A stretch of DNA of 58,937 nucleotides from Moraxella sp. (GCA_030525705.1 JAUNEE010000003.1:1-58937), one strand, 5' to 3'. Positions 50,301-58,764 are shown, numbered from the stretch's first letter. A program made the numbers and translations. Notes: generated by a model not told the origin, from the sequence alone.

Positions 50301-52806
50301 CAATCCGTTTAAATTCCGCCTCTAAGTGTGCCAGCGCCTGCTCTTGGGCGTGAATGGCTTTTAAAGTCTCTTGATATGGTACATCCGCCTCTAACGTGTT
50401 TATGACAGCCTCAAGCTCGCCAAGCTCACGGCGAATGGCGGTGACTCGCTCAGCATCTACGGTCGGCGTAATGTCGGTTTTTGTCGCTAAGACAGCGACA
50501 TCTCCTGCGGTAGCATAGGCACGGATACCGTCCGTAGCAGCGATATACGCACCCGTGAGTGCAATGTCCGAAGCCCTAAAATACACCTGACCGCCCGAGT
50601 AAACCTGTGCAGTTTTTTGACCATCACCCTCTAGAGCCAGCCGCCCTGCACTATGCAGCTCAAAATCCCCTGAGACATTTATCTGCTTGCCTGCATCGAT
50701 GTGTATATCAGCATGGCTGTTTATGACAAGCGAGCCATTGACAGCCGCCAACGCCGCATCTTCTGCCAGCGTCGCCTGTTTTTGGGTATTAAGTGTTGCC
50801 TCTTGCCAGTTAATGCCTGCATTGTGGCTTTGTAGTGCGATCGCTCCTGCAGTGATTTGACTCTGATTTAAATCAATCTCATTGCCTGCCTCAACAAAAA
50901 CCAACCCTTTTGCCAAAACAGACGCCGCTTCATTCTCAAGACTAACATCACCCTCTTGGCTTTTTATGCTGATATGTTTATCTGCGGTGACTTGGGTTTC
51001 TTTTAGGGTGGTCTGTGTGTCACTGTATAAGCTTAAGCTGTCTTGGGTGGATACATCACTATGCGTTATCGTTAACGCACCCGCCCTTAACTGCAGCTGC
51101 CGACCTGCAAGCTGGCTGTCTGCCATATCCACACGCTCGACGCCATAAATAACGCCCTGCTCGACATCAATGACTTGACCTGACAAATCAACCGCTTGGG
51201 CGGCTATACCAAGCGTCTTGGCATGAATGGCACTCTGATTGGCATGAATGTCTTTTGCACTACTAAAAGCGGCAGTATCCGCGCTAAATACACTGTCTTT
51301 TATCCGCAAATCCTCTTGGGTGGCAAGCATAAACCGACCTGCCTGCACCTGAGTATCCGCCAATACAGCACCCCCTGCAATAACAGACACCTCACCTGCC
51401 TGAGCGTCTGCTAAAATGTGCGTATTAGTGACATCAAGCTGACCACCACTTAAGTGGAGTTTTTCTCCAGCAGAAAGCTGGGTCTCTCTCAAAATAAGCT
51501 CGTCCGCCGACACTGTCAAAGATGGGCTTTTTAAATACGCCTCATCAAGCTTAAGATTGCCCATCGCTTTTAGCTTTAACTCACCCTGAGTGTCCATATA
51601 AAGGGGTGTCTGGCTTTTAATATCTCCTTGTGCGAAAAAGTCAAGTGCACTTTTCGTGCGGTCATATCGCAGATTCTGAAACTCAATATCACCGCCCGCG
51701 ACAAGCGTCGTGCTTTTTTCGCCGAGCAGTACAGCAGGATGACTTGAGGCGTCTTCTTGCCTAATATCTCTTGCAGAAACCACCAACAGCTCGCCTTGGC
51801 TGCGTACACTGCCTGTGTTAGCGATGTCGTCTTTGTTAGTTTTTAATAAAATCTGCCCCTCATCATGCATAACAGAGGTGCTGCCTGTATGCGTAATTTT
51901 TCCGTCAGCTTGTAGATGAATGGCATGATTCGCAGTCAAAGCCCCTGCCTGCCTTACGCCCAGACCCTCCTTAGTGCTTACAAGATAAATCCCATCAGCA
52001 TAAACCTGACCAAGCTGAGAAATATCAATACTCAATGCCTTGTTGTCAGCTTGATTTGGGGATTTTGAAAGATTTGTCGCAGGGTTGATGTCGGTGGCAT
52101 TTAGTGCAGGGGTCAGCGAGATGGTATTCTCGCCTGTAACGGCTTGTAGCACCGTATCATCACCCCCCAAAATCCGTCCATGAATATCTAAAGTCTCACT
52201 AAAAATCTGAGCGAAATTCGGGCGATTATGTAAGTCATTGACATAAGACAAACCTTGCGTATGCACAGACACAGCACCACCATCGACACGCACAGCGGTC
52301 GGCACCCCCTCATGATACAAGACACGCCCCGTGGTTAAAATGCTGTTATTGGCATTGATAAAACCACCGCCATTGATGACAAGCCCCGAAGGATTGGCGA
52401 TAATCACATTCGCACTTTGACCTGCCACCTCGATTTTACCACCCAGAACCGTCGGGTCTTTATCATAAACTTCACCGATAATGGTTTTCGCTTCACCGCC
52501 CAGCAACCAAAAATTTCCTGCAATCTGCCCTGCCAGCACACTGTCCGTACTAAAACGTGCATTATTTAACACCACACCCTTATCATCGATATTAAATCGA
52601 GAAAACTGGTTTAAGGACACGCCCTTGTCATTCGCACTTTGAATATTTACCACGGCTACGCCCGCCTCTGAAGATAACAGCGTAGGGCGGTGCTGCGGAC
52701 TGCCTTGAGTATACGGCATGATTTGACTTTGGGCGGTGGCAAGACTGGGAAAAAGTGCTACCAAGACAGATGCAGCAAGCGTAGTCAGCCTTTTAGGTAT
52801 AGTCAT
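47395..52806 (-). CDS. CdiA-type filamentous haemagglutinin with C-terminal toxin region
   Basis: The 1803-residue exoprotein is secreted by the TpsB at 45136-46839. Signal peptide residues 1-25 end in ATAQ. The TPS secretion domain (about 30-260) includes ANPSGLVINGGGFINANNSI. Filamentous repeats run to about 780, a charged coiled coil spans about 785-890, and more repeats follow. A DUF637-like part (GVGATLTGSAGTGAG, LINNQGDIKQTLNELGSSDN) leads to the pre-toxin motif VENN at 1600-1603 (47998-48009). The last 200 residues are the toxin region, with Cys pairs (YCAKQ, CMGW, VCHGVC) and no known nuclease signature that I can see. ATG 52806 follows CAGGAAGA; a start 14 codons upstream lacks signal-peptide form. 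CDI function is inferred from the architecture. Confidence 0.85.
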   Translation of the reverse strand: MTIPKRLTTLAASVLVALFPSLATAQSQIMPYTQGSPQHRPTLLSSEAGVAVVNIQSANDKGVSLNQFSRFNIDDKGVVLNNARFSTDSVLAGQIAGNFWLLGGEAKTIIGEVYDKDPTVLGGKIEVAGQSANVIIANPSGLVINGGGFINANNSILTTGRVLYHEGVPTAVRVDGGAVSVHTQGLSYVNDLHNRPNFAQIFSETLDIHGRILGGDDTVLQAVTGENTISLTPALNATDINPATNLSKSPNQADNKALSIDISQLGQVYADGIYLVSTKEGLGVRQAGALTANHAIHLQADGKITHTGSTSVMHDEGQILLKTNKDDIANTGSVRSQGELLVVSARDIRQEDASSHPAVLLGEKSTTLVAGGDIEFQNLRYDRTKSALDFFAQGDIKSQTPLYMDTQGELKLKAMGNLKLDEAYLKSPSLTVSADELILRETQLSAGEKLHLSGGQLDVTNTHILADAQAGEVSVIAGGAVLADTQVQAGRFMLATQEDLRIKDSVFSADTAAFSSAKDIHANQSAIHAKTLGIAAQAVDLSGQVIDVEQGVIYGVERVDMADSQLAGRQLQLRAGALTITHSDVSTQDSLSLYSDTQTTLKETQVTADKHISIKSQEGDVSLENEAASVLAKGLVFVEAGNEIDLNQSQITAGAIALQSHNAGINWQEATLNTQKQATLAEDAALAAVNGSLVINSHADIHIDAGKQINVSGDFELHSAGRLALEGDGQKTAQVYSGGQVYFRASDIALTGAYIAATDGIRAYATAGDVAVLATKTDITPTVDAERVTAIRRELGELEAVINTLEADVPYQETLKAIHAQEQALAHLEAEFKRIVSPSAADIQAFDDAKKAEVGKLNHLRQALTQRQTLLGAKKDLDDLIQDRLGLNTRLKIAETPFLGYENQGTVLESGGEIALAAAQNLVLQNATLSTKDAVTLQAFGVGDVERVIGKDEDGNPIYQPFAVAIEGLYDVYQRGQESDDGFSLINDYKPTVITADKGISIQALGQNAQNHTATTQADTAANVLLVGGEYTANAGGIHIQSLGSVVLQAGQDSLYDRETQSITRGNIRRRTTITTTTEQLEAADVVKLNAKDIHIQAGGDIHAYATDFNAHQDTSQSATIKLQAGDGIRLLAVSELHEKEVDVQKTSRFLGIRYNSTQSHNRSQELQELPSRLVADFTHAQSGADTVLQGTHFSTLQNALIEAGVGDKAVQDARIILSTISTAISEEQSRRFNNLVWQSIAGQGGLTEDRRLPVFQGAMPTLSATGGIHVQVPIDKEELDHKDHLVYVLERLSTEPGFGYLDTLISRDDVDFSPIRLAHEQWDYKEEGLTPAAAALIAAAVTIATGAGGLTQAGVGATLTGSAGTGAGTLANAAFSSLISQATVSLINNQGDIKQTLNELGSSDNIKQITQAVLTAGIAQGLDHYLSQAFSATSTLQNAQAVQASLSENLIRGIVQGTGSALTQNLLYGTELTEALKGSLTAALVNTATANLYQNGIKPIDQNTLINNLAHKLAAGLTGCLSASLKDQSCEAAAVGAIIGEMVGDFLVTDAIQLQIDLGVLPEEDRQDIINAASLTAGAIALLYEFDVTTAMESAREAVENNAVHGWDEFFYQVGGGRESAENQAALGAYCAKQADYATCMGWNKQSLWDKAVQLHVNYNHMTILSVSHMGAEQILIINNRNGNVYASLLGSNVSYDDIKDGKTRLPARGARTPGMSVSWGNVAGRGDLSIDEIDKAIEGLSFSAQVCHGVCIGTGRTAGGVPVHTYGAGTTGAGFTTSYMVRLPFTLTKQELQQLIRQKQP

Positions 52807-52891
52807 AAAAAGAATCTTCCTGAAAGCTTTTTTGTTATCATACACCACCTATTTTTTAATACAAGCCTCCACCGCACAAATGGTAAAAATA

Positions 52892-52913
52892 AGCCCTCAA
52901 AGGCTTGAGGGCT
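52892..52913 (-). terminator. Terminator of the Ala/Glu-rich protein gene
   Basis: A perfect 9-bp stem (52892-52900 with 52905-52913) is followed on the minus strand by a T-rich tail, 28 bp after the stop at 52941. It insulates cdiA from upstream transcription. Confidence 0.75.
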
Positions 52914-52940
52914 ATTTCACATAAGGCATACGAACTAAAA

Positions 52941-53390
52941 TCAGTTGCTTGCTGTGTCGGTTTTGGTGTCTTCAGGCGGGGTGGTGGCGTCTGTGGTCTC
53001 AGCAGGCGTTGCCGTGCCTGAGGTCGCTGCCGTGTCCGTCTCTGGGGTGACTGTCTCGCCTGCGTTTTCTGCTTGGGCAGGGGCGACAGTTTCAGAAGCG
53101 GTATTTACCAACTCGGCACTGTCCGCACCCTCGGTCGCTGCCTCAGCGGTTGCCTCGGCAGTCGCTTCAGTGGCAGGCTCAGCCACAGGCTCGGCTACCT
53201 CAGCGGCAGCTTCAGCAGCGGCAGTTTCAGCCGCCTGGGCCGTCTCAATCACAGTGGGGTGATGGTCACCTGCAGGACGAAGCCACGCCGACACCGCAAT
53301 GCCCCCAATAATGGTTAACAGCAAAGCAACACCCACCAAACTTGTAGCGACTTCTTTTTTTGGGTTGTTTTCTACGTCATGATGTGCCAT
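52941..53390 (-). CDS. Membrane-anchored Ala/Glu/Thr-rich low-complexity protein
   Basis: The 149-residue protein has a short basic N-terminus, one membrane helix (about 17-36, LVGVALLLTIIGGIAVSAWL) and a periplasmic tail. The tail is almost entirely Ala, Glu, Thr, Val and Pro with short degenerate repeats such as EATAEATAEA. There is no known domain. The tail may span the periplasm as a flexible tether, or the length may vary between strains through slippage in the repeats. It has its own terminator. Confidence 0.6.
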   Translation of the reverse strand: MAHHDVENNPKKEVATSLVGVALLLTIIGGIAVSAWLRPAGDHHPTVIETAQAAETAAAEAAAEVAEPVAEPATEATAEATAEAATEGADSAELVNTASETVAPAQAENAGETVTPETDTAATSGTATPAETTDATTPPEDTKTDTASN

Positions 53391-53501
53391 AAGACTACCT
53401 ATGCGATTATTTTAATCATTAAAACAGCATTTGCTGTAAGGATTTAAAGATGGCTCATTATATAACATTTTTAGTACAAACGACAATCTTTTTGGGGAGA
53501 A

Positions 53502-55088
53502 CTAGCGATAATCCTGAAAAAAACGCCCATCTTTAGAAAAATAACGCTGATTTCGCCCCGCCCAAGCCGACAATAACAATAAAATCGCCACCAAAGACAG
53601 CACAGGAACATCGCCATATCTGCCATAGGGCGTCTGCCCTGTCATCATCGCCACCTGCCCACGCAGCACCGCAGGCGTAAACTGCGGCAAGCTATCCAAA
53701 ATCCGTCCTTTTTCATCGATGATGGCGGTAATACCGTTATTCGTCCCCCGCACGAACCACTTGCCAAGCTCCACACTTCTCATCTGCACCATCTGCAAAT
53801 GCTGGTGCGGTCCTGCACTCGTGCCGAACCATGCGTCATTCGACACAGTCAATAAAAACTCACGGTTTTGGGCATTTTTTCTGACCACGTCAGGGTACGC
53901 CACTTCATAACAAATCGCCAAGCCCATGGGGTGTCCATCGATGGCGATGGCAGGTTGATTTGGTGTGCCTTTACTGTGTCCGATGACACGTTGATTGCTT
54001 GCCAAATTCGGCAAAATATCCAGCATGCCCGCCAGCGGCGTATATTCCCCAAATGGCACAAGCCGCTGCTTTTTATACAGCCCCTCGCTTCCCCCAAAAG
54101 TCATCACTGCATTATAAAAATCAGGATATGCCGCTGTCTGTGGATTAAAATTCTCCAAATCCCGATACGGAATGCCCGTCAATAACGTTGAGCCTGTCAT
54201 CTGGGCAAATCGCCGCATTTGCCCTAAAAAATCCGCCGCTTCATCGGCGAACATCGGCACCGCCGCCTCAGGCCACACCACCAAGTCCTGCCCCCAGTGA
54301 CTGTGGGACAGCTTGGCATAAGTCTCTAAAATCTCCTGTTGGGCGGATTCTTGCCATTTTATGTCTTGGTCGATATTGCCTTGCACCAAAGACACCGAAA
54401 GCATCTGCCCTGTCGGGGTCGTCCATTTGACATCGGTTAGCCACAGCCCCACCCCTGCCAGCACCGCCAGTCCTGCCAGCAGTGCATAGCCTGCTTTTTG
54501 GCGGACAATCTCCACAAGCCCTGCCGACAGCAAAACCGAAATAAAGCTAATCAAAAACACCCCTGCCACTGGTGCAAGACTCACCACAAAGGGCAGCTCC
54601 GTATACGCATAGCCCACGAACAGCCAAGGAAAACCCGTAAATAACCACGTTCTTAGCCACTCGAACAGCACCCAAATCGCCGCAAACGCCAAGGGTTGCC
54701 GCCCCAAAAACCGTACAAAGCCCCACGCCATCACCGCAGAAAACAGCCCCATAATCAGCGCCATCAGCCCGATCAAGCCATATGCCACCGCACTTGAGAT
54801 ATGCCCGTACACATGAATAGAATGGTGCAACCAAAACACCCCTGTCGCCCACAACCCAAAGCCGTACGCCCAGCCTATCAAAAAGCCATGTCCCGCCTGC
54901 ACGAACTTCGGCAAAAGCAGTGCATACAAAACCATCGGCGATAAAATTGCCACCCACCAGTAGCCATAGGGGGCTAATGCCAGCACAAAACTCGCCCCCG
55001 CTAATAAAGCCAAAAGTAGCATCACAGGCAAGGGCAGGGATTTTTTTTCTTTGTTTTTTTGACGGATAGAAAACGTATTGGTACGCAT
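53502..55088 (-). CDS. lnt: Apolipoprotein N-acyltransferase
   Basis: Lnt adds the third acyl chain to the N-terminal cysteine of lipoproteins at the inner membrane. The 528-residue protein has six or seven hydrophobic helices in the first 220 residues, then the nitrilase-like periplasmic domain. Its catalytic triad is E274 (VVWPEAAVP), a Lys near 340 (YKKQRLVPFGEYTP) and C393 (LAICYEVAYPD). ATG 55088 gives MRTNTFSIRQKNK; a start 16 codons earlier is possible but adds no conserved sequence. It follows corC on the same strand, an arrangement shared with E. coli ybeX-lnt. Confidence 0.94.
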   Translation of the reverse strand: MRTNTFSIRQKNKEKKSLPLPVMLLLALLAGASFVLALAPYGYWWVAILSPMVLYALLLPKFVQAGHGFLIGWAYGFGLWATGVFWLHHSIHVYGHISSAVAYGLIGLMALIMGLFSAVMAWGFVRFLGRQPLAFAAIWVLFEWLRTWLFTGFPWLFVGYAYTELPFVVSLAPVAGVFLISFISVLLSAGLVEIVRQKAGYALLAGLAVLAGVGLWLTDVKWTTPTGQMLSVSLVQGNIDQDIKWQESAQQEILETYAKLSHSHWGQDLVVWPEAAVPMFADEAADFLGQMRRFAQMTGSTLLTGIPYRDLENFNPQTAAYPDFYNAVMTFGGSEGLYKKQRLVPFGEYTPLAGMLDILPNLASNQRVIGHSKGTPNQPAIAIDGHPMGLAICYEVAYPDVVRKNAQNREFLLTVSNDAWFGTSAGPHQHLQMVQMRSVELGKWFVRGTNNGITAIIDEKGRILDSLPQFTPAVLRGQVAMMTGQTPYGRYGDVPVLSLVAILLLLSAWAGRNQRYFSKDGRFFQDYR

Positions 55089-55172
55089 AAAAGACAGCCA
55101 AACATAAGAACGATAACATAGTTTAACATAAAACACGCCCGAAAATTAAGGCACAACGTTTTTCAGGCATAA

Positions 55173-55195
55173 AAAACCACCCCAAAGGGCGGTTT
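55173..55195 (-). terminator. Hairpin between corC and lnt
   Basis: An imperfect stem (AAACC-A-CCC with GGG-C-GGTTT) with A-rich flank lies 20 bp past the corC stop. It could partly terminate the corC transcript before lnt. Confidence 0.5.
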
Positions 55196-55214
55196 ATCGT
55201 CTGTTTTTGCTGAT

Positions 55215-56066
55215 TTATTGGGGCTGTGGATTTAACACCAAAAGCAGCTCTTGGATATGGCGTCCGTCAACCTCGGCGACCGTGATTTGCCAATCATCAA
55301 TCTGCACCACCTCGCCTTGTAGATGACCTACCGCCCCCACTGCCTGCATGACCAGACCGCCCATGGTGTCTACGTCCGTATCATCAAAGTGGCTGCCCAG
55401 CACGTCATTACAATCACTAATCAACGTCGCCGCCTGCACAATCCACACACCTGCACGCACAGGGTGCGGAACGATGTGATTGATGGTACTGTCTTCGTCC
55501 AAGTCGTCGTGCTCGTCCACGATGTCACCGACAATCTCCTCAAGCAAATCCTCCATCGTCACCACGCCAGACACCCCGCCGAATTCATCTAGCACCACCG
55601 CCATATGCACCTGCGTCCGCTGCAAAGAACGCAACAGCGTATCCGAACGGGCGGTTTCACTGATGTATAACGGCTTACGCATAAGCGTCTTTAACGGGAA
55701 AACCTCACTGTCTTTTTGGGCTAAAAACGGGATTAAATCCTTGGTCAGTAAAATCCCAATCACCGCATCATTGTCATGACTGTCGAACACAGGATAGCGT
55801 GAATGTGCCGTTTCTTGCACCACCGCCAAAATATCCTCTAGCGTATCATCACTATAAATACTGGCAATCTGCGTGCGAGGCGTCATAATCTCACGCACCT
55901 GCGTGGCAGGCAATTCAAGCACGCCCTCTAGCATATCCACTGTGTCAGGCTCTAAAAATTTTCTAGAATCCTGCACCAAATTTAAAAGCTCATCTCGTGT
56001 CTCGGGGGCGGTCGAAAGCCAACGTTTTAGACCCCGAGACCAGCTACTACCTGCGTCATCAGACAT
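55215..56066 (-). CDS. corC: CorC/YbeX-type CBS-domain protein
   Basis: The 283-residue cytoplasmic protein has two CBS domains (about 60-185, starting REIMTPRTQIASI, with TARSDTLLRSLQRTQVHMAVVLDEFGG split by the second) and a C-terminal CorC_HlyC domain (about 200-280). The highly conserved VTMEDLLEEIVGDIVDEHD marks the family. It is linked to magnesium/cobalt efflux and, in some bacteria, to ribosome/RNA processing with YbeY. It lies upstream of lnt in the usual order. Confidence 0.9.
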   Translation of the reverse strand: MSDDAGSSWSRGLKRWLSTAPETRDELLNLVQDSRKFLEPDTVDMLEGVLELPATQVREIMTPRTQIASIYSDDTLEDILAVVQETAHSRYPVFDSHDNDAVIGILLTKDLIPFLAQKDSEVFPLKTLMRKPLYISETARSDTLLRSLQRTQVHMAVVLDEFGGVSGVVTMEDLLEEIVGDIVDEHDDLDEDSTINHIVPHPVRAGVWIVQAATLISDCNDVLGSHFDDTDVDTMGGLVMQAVGAVGHLQGEVVQIDDWQITVAEVDGRHIQELLLVLNPQPQ

Positions 56067-56224
56067 ATGCGGTATAATTTAACCTCTTTTAAAAACATAC
56101 GAATGCTAACTTTAGCCTATTTTTCATAAATATTCAATCATTTTTTGTAATTCTCGCCAACCCGTTGACTTTTTAAGAAAAATTATCAACAATAAAATCC
56201 AAAGCCCCATTTTAAGGATTAAAA

Positions 56225-57295
56225 ATGCGTGCCAAACACTACCCAATCCGCAAAAAACAAGCCAATGCCTACCTAATGGCAATTACGCTACCGATTTTGT
56301 ATATAATACCAACGCTCATATCAATTTTTTTACCAAAAGACAATTCGTCTTTCTCTTGGCAAAATTTTATGATTAGCATGGGTACGGGGTTTGTTTTGTA
56401 TTTTTTGGTACGGGCATATTTTAAACCCAAAATAAATGCCATTACCTTAATCATTGACGATAAAGGCATACGGACAAATAGTAATTTTTTAAATAAACTG
56501 CCCAATTCCACCCCCATTTTATTAAAAGACATTGATAAAATAGACTATGCCGAAAATTTAGTGCAAGAAATGCAAGGCAAATTACTCTCAAAAGGCGACC
56601 CTTATTTAAAAGATTTTAATAAAACTTTAATTATCCACGCCAGTAAAAAACAACACAGAATTAAAATCAGCCAAAAATTTATGATTGCCCAAAATATGTG
56701 GGAAATTGATAATTTTGATGAACTCTTGGCAATTTTTGCCAAATACGGACATACGCCCAGCAATATTAACAATCAAACTTATATTAAGGAAAATATGCCA
56801 CAATTACAGGAACTTGGCAAGCATTCTGGGCATTTGGCGTATGGGTCGTTTTTCTTATTTATCATAATAGGGGTGTTATTTTATGTTGATAAATTTATTA
56901 CCCTAGATTTTGGCAATATTTCGTCCATTTTTATGGGTGTGGCGGTATTGGTTGGTATATTTGGGCTTTATTATGTGTATCATGAAAATAAAGAATGGCA
57001 AGGAGCGGTGTCGCTTGTTTTATTTGTGCCGATGATGACGGGATTTTTATTTAGTCTTATGTTATTTTTATCACCCTTTGTTGGGCAATCGCACCCCGTA
57101 GAGTTTAAATTACAAGGTGGTAAATGGCAAAGCGAATTTAACCAACAACCCCTTGAAATAGAATGCCAAAAAAATCAAACCAATACCTATTCAGATGGTA
57201 AAGTCAATATCATAGACGCTTTGGGTATGATACGAATTTCTTTTGATGAAATTAATAAAGTTTGCCATAGTGGGAAATTTACAAAAGGCGACTAA
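56225..57295 (+). CDS. Unknown multi-pass membrane protein
   Basis: The 356-residue protein is of no family I recognise. Two membrane helices (about 17-37 and 49-66) are followed by a soluble stretch (about 70-190, with DDKGIRTNSNFL and ILLKDIDKIDYAE, the style of a PH-like YcxB/bPH domain). Three or four more helices follow (about 205-225, 233-250, 260-282). A C-terminal soluble region with Cys residues (about 290-356) completes it. The ATG follows AAGGA. The gene is AT-rich with many AAA and AAT codons, unlike corC next to it, suggesting recent gain. Its stop lies 3 bp from the convergent YcgN-type gene. Confidence 0.6.
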   Translation: MRAKHYPIRKKQANAYLMAITLPILYIIPTLISIFLPKDNSSFSWQNFMISMGTGFVLYFLVRAYFKPKINAITLIIDDKGIRTNSNFLNKLPNSTPILLKDIDKIDYAENLVQEMQGKLLSKGDPYLKDFNKTLIIHASKKQHRIKISQKFMIAQNMWEIDNFDELLAIFAKYGHTPSNINNQTYIKENMPQLQELGKHSGHLAYGSFFLFIIIGVLFYVDKFITLDFGNISSIFMGVAVLVGIFGLYYVYHENKEWQGAVSLVLFVPMMTGFLFSLMLFLSPFVGQSHPVEFKLQGGKWQSEFNQQPLEIECQKNQTNTYSDGKVNIIDALGMIRISFDEINKVCHSGKFTKGD

Positions 57296-57298
57296 AAA

Positions 57299-57754
57299 TT
57301 AAATCCTTACCCATCTGATAATCCGCTCCTCAATTTCCTCATCAAGAAATCCACTTTCCGACACACATCGCCCTGCCACGCCAATTTGCTTTAAGCCTTT
57401 GGCGTGGGCTTTATCACCTGCAATTAAATAATGCCATTTGGGTAAGGGCAAATTTAAATACCGCCGTTTATAAGCACAATGGGACGGTAGCCAGCCCATA
57501 CCGCCCAGCATTTGATAAGTTAGGCTAATACAATCAGGCACAAAAGTTTTGCGGTTGGCGTAATCAGAACATCGCCCTGTGGTGCAATCAAGAAGTTTGC
57601 ACGCCACATCGGTGTATTCGGTGTATTTTGGGTCGTCATCGTCCAAAAATTTCACCAAACAACACACCCCACAACCATCGCATAGGGCTTCCCATTCTGG
57701 GGCGGTTAAGGTATTTAGGGGCAATTGCCAAAAGTTGGGGCGTAGGGTTGTCAT
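57299..57754 (-). CDS. YcgN/UPF0260-type cysteine-cluster protein
   Basis: The 151-residue soluble protein has the UPF0260 pattern. EWEALCDGCGVCC (C25, C28, C31, C32) begins a set of eight or more conserved Cys, with ACKLLDCTTGRCSDY and PDCISLTYQML. GWLPSHCAYKRRYLNLPLPKWH is the family tail motif (given in two parts in the family). The cysteines probably bind a metal or iron-sulfur cluster, but the reaction is unknown. It starts 15 bp past the toxin gene stop on the same strand. Confidence 0.82.
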   Translation of the reverse strand: MTTLRPNFWQLPLNTLTAPEWEALCDGCGVCCLVKFLDDDDPKYTEYTDVACKLLDCTTGRCSDYANRKTFVPDCISLTYQMLGGMGWLPSHCAYKRRYLNLPLPKWHYLIAGDKAHAKGLKQIGVAGRCVSESGFLDEEIEERIIRWVRI

Positions 57755-57769
57755 TTTATGAATTTGCTT

Positions 57770-58045
57770 TTATTCACGATTGCTAAGTGTTTTAAATAGA
57801 TTATTGTGATTGTCTGTAGCGATTAATTTCACGCTGTCATCGGTTAATTGATAAGCAAGTAATACATCGGGCTTTAAATGACATTCACGGTACTTTTTTA
57901 GATTGCCTTGTAGATTGTGGTCTTTGTATTTTTCAGCAATGGGCAGATTATTAATTAGGGCGTGCAAAACATCAATTAATTCAGGCATTAAGCCAATCGC
58001 CTTTAAATCTTTATCAAACTGACGAGTGGTTTCAATTTTTTTCAT
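57770..58045 (-). CDS. YafQ-type mRNA interferase toxin
   Basis: The 91-residue RelE/ParE-superfamily toxin cuts mRNA on the ribosome. The residues equivalent to the E. coli YafQ catalytic set are all present: H43 (KDH), H56 (ECH), D60 (KPD), H80 (TDNH) and F84 (NNLF). LQGNLKKYRECHLKPD is the core motif. It overlaps the antitoxin by 4 bp, so the pair is co-translated. It appears intact and is the working relative of the decayed pair at 42376-42934. Confidence 0.88.
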   Translation of the reverse strand: MKKIETTRQFDKDLKAIGLMPELIDVLHALINNLPIAEKYKDHNLQGNLKKYRECHLKPDVLLAYQLTDDSVKLIATDNHNNLFKTLSNRE

Positions 58046-58314
58046 TTAAATGCCTTAACAAAGTCATCTAAATTTTCATAAGTGGTCGTTTCACCATTTT
58101 CCAATTCTTGAATGGCATTTAATAATTTTTCGGACGGCAGTTTTTCGGGTGGATTGGCTCGCCAATCAAAGGACAATGGCACAACCCCTGTTTTGATGAC
58201 TTGATTGGCAAACAATTTGAATGCCTGTGGCACGGTCAAGCCATAATCTGCCAACACATCGGCAAATTGTTGGCGTGTGGTCGCATCAAAACTCATATTA
58301 AAATTATTGCTCAT
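58042..58314 (-). CDS. DinJ/RelB-type antitoxin
   Basis: The 90-residue antitoxin has a RelB/DinJ-like ribbon-helix-helix N-terminus (FNMSFDATTRQQFADVLADYG, LTVPQAFKLFANQVI) and an acidic, unstructured C-terminal toxin-binding part (ENGETTTYENLDDFVKAFK). It precedes and overlaps the toxin gene, the normal order. The antitoxin, alone and with toxin, is expected to repress their shared promoter; no operator was picked out by eye. Confidence 0.87.
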   Translation of the reverse strand: MSNNFNMSFDATTRQQFADVLADYGLTVPQAFKLFANQVIKTGVVPLSFDWRANPPEKLPSEKLLNAIQELENGETTTYENLDDFVKAFK

Positions 58315-58452
58315 CGTGATAAATTCCTAGTAAAAATAAAGAATTCTCTTTATATTAACAAAGAAATGACTTTAAATCAATCAAAATTTTTAACAAAGGG
58401 TTGCTGGTGCTTGCCATTTCTCAAAAGCAAGCACCTTACAATTATCACAATA

Positions 58453-58695
58453 TCAATCCAACTCCACCCCCTTTAACCAATTGGTTTTTCTTAAATCCTG
58501 CCGAGTTTGCCGTCTTTGTTTTTTGCGGGCAAGGGCGACATCGTCTTTATCGTGCAATCCGCCTTTTTGTAATAGCGGATTTAGGGCAAGATAATTTCTG
58601 GGTTTAATGGGTTTGCTAGATTGGGCGATTAAATTAGGATTTTTTTCTAATGCTTGCCCAAGTTTAATTAGGGATTTTTGGGTTTTAGTTTTCAT
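58453..58695 (-). CDS. Small basic protein of unknown function
   Basis: The 80-residue protein is rich in Lys, Arg and Gln (pattern KKQRRQTRQDLRKTNW near the end). There is no membrane segment and no recognised domain; PRNYLALNPLLQKGG in the middle is the least simple part. The ATG at 58695 follows AGGAAAA, a good ribosome site, which supports it as real. It lies 141 bp downstream of rtcB on the same strand. The basic C-terminal part suggests nucleic-acid binding, which is inference only. Confidence 0.55.
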   Translation of the reverse strand: MKTKTQKSLIKLGQALEKNPNLIAQSSKPIKPRNYLALNPLLQKGGLHDKDDVALARKKQRRQTRQDLRKTNWLKGVELD

Positions 58696-58764
58696 AAATT
58701 ATTTTCCTAAATAAATCAAATAGGTCTTGGTTAATTTTTTAGTTTTGATAAGTTTGTGATTTTC

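Noticed and set aside
53361..53390. DVENN near the N-terminus of the Ala/Glu-rich protein, as a second toxin boundary
   Set aside because: The motif is in the cytoplasmic tail before a membrane helix, not ahead of a toxin; coincidence.
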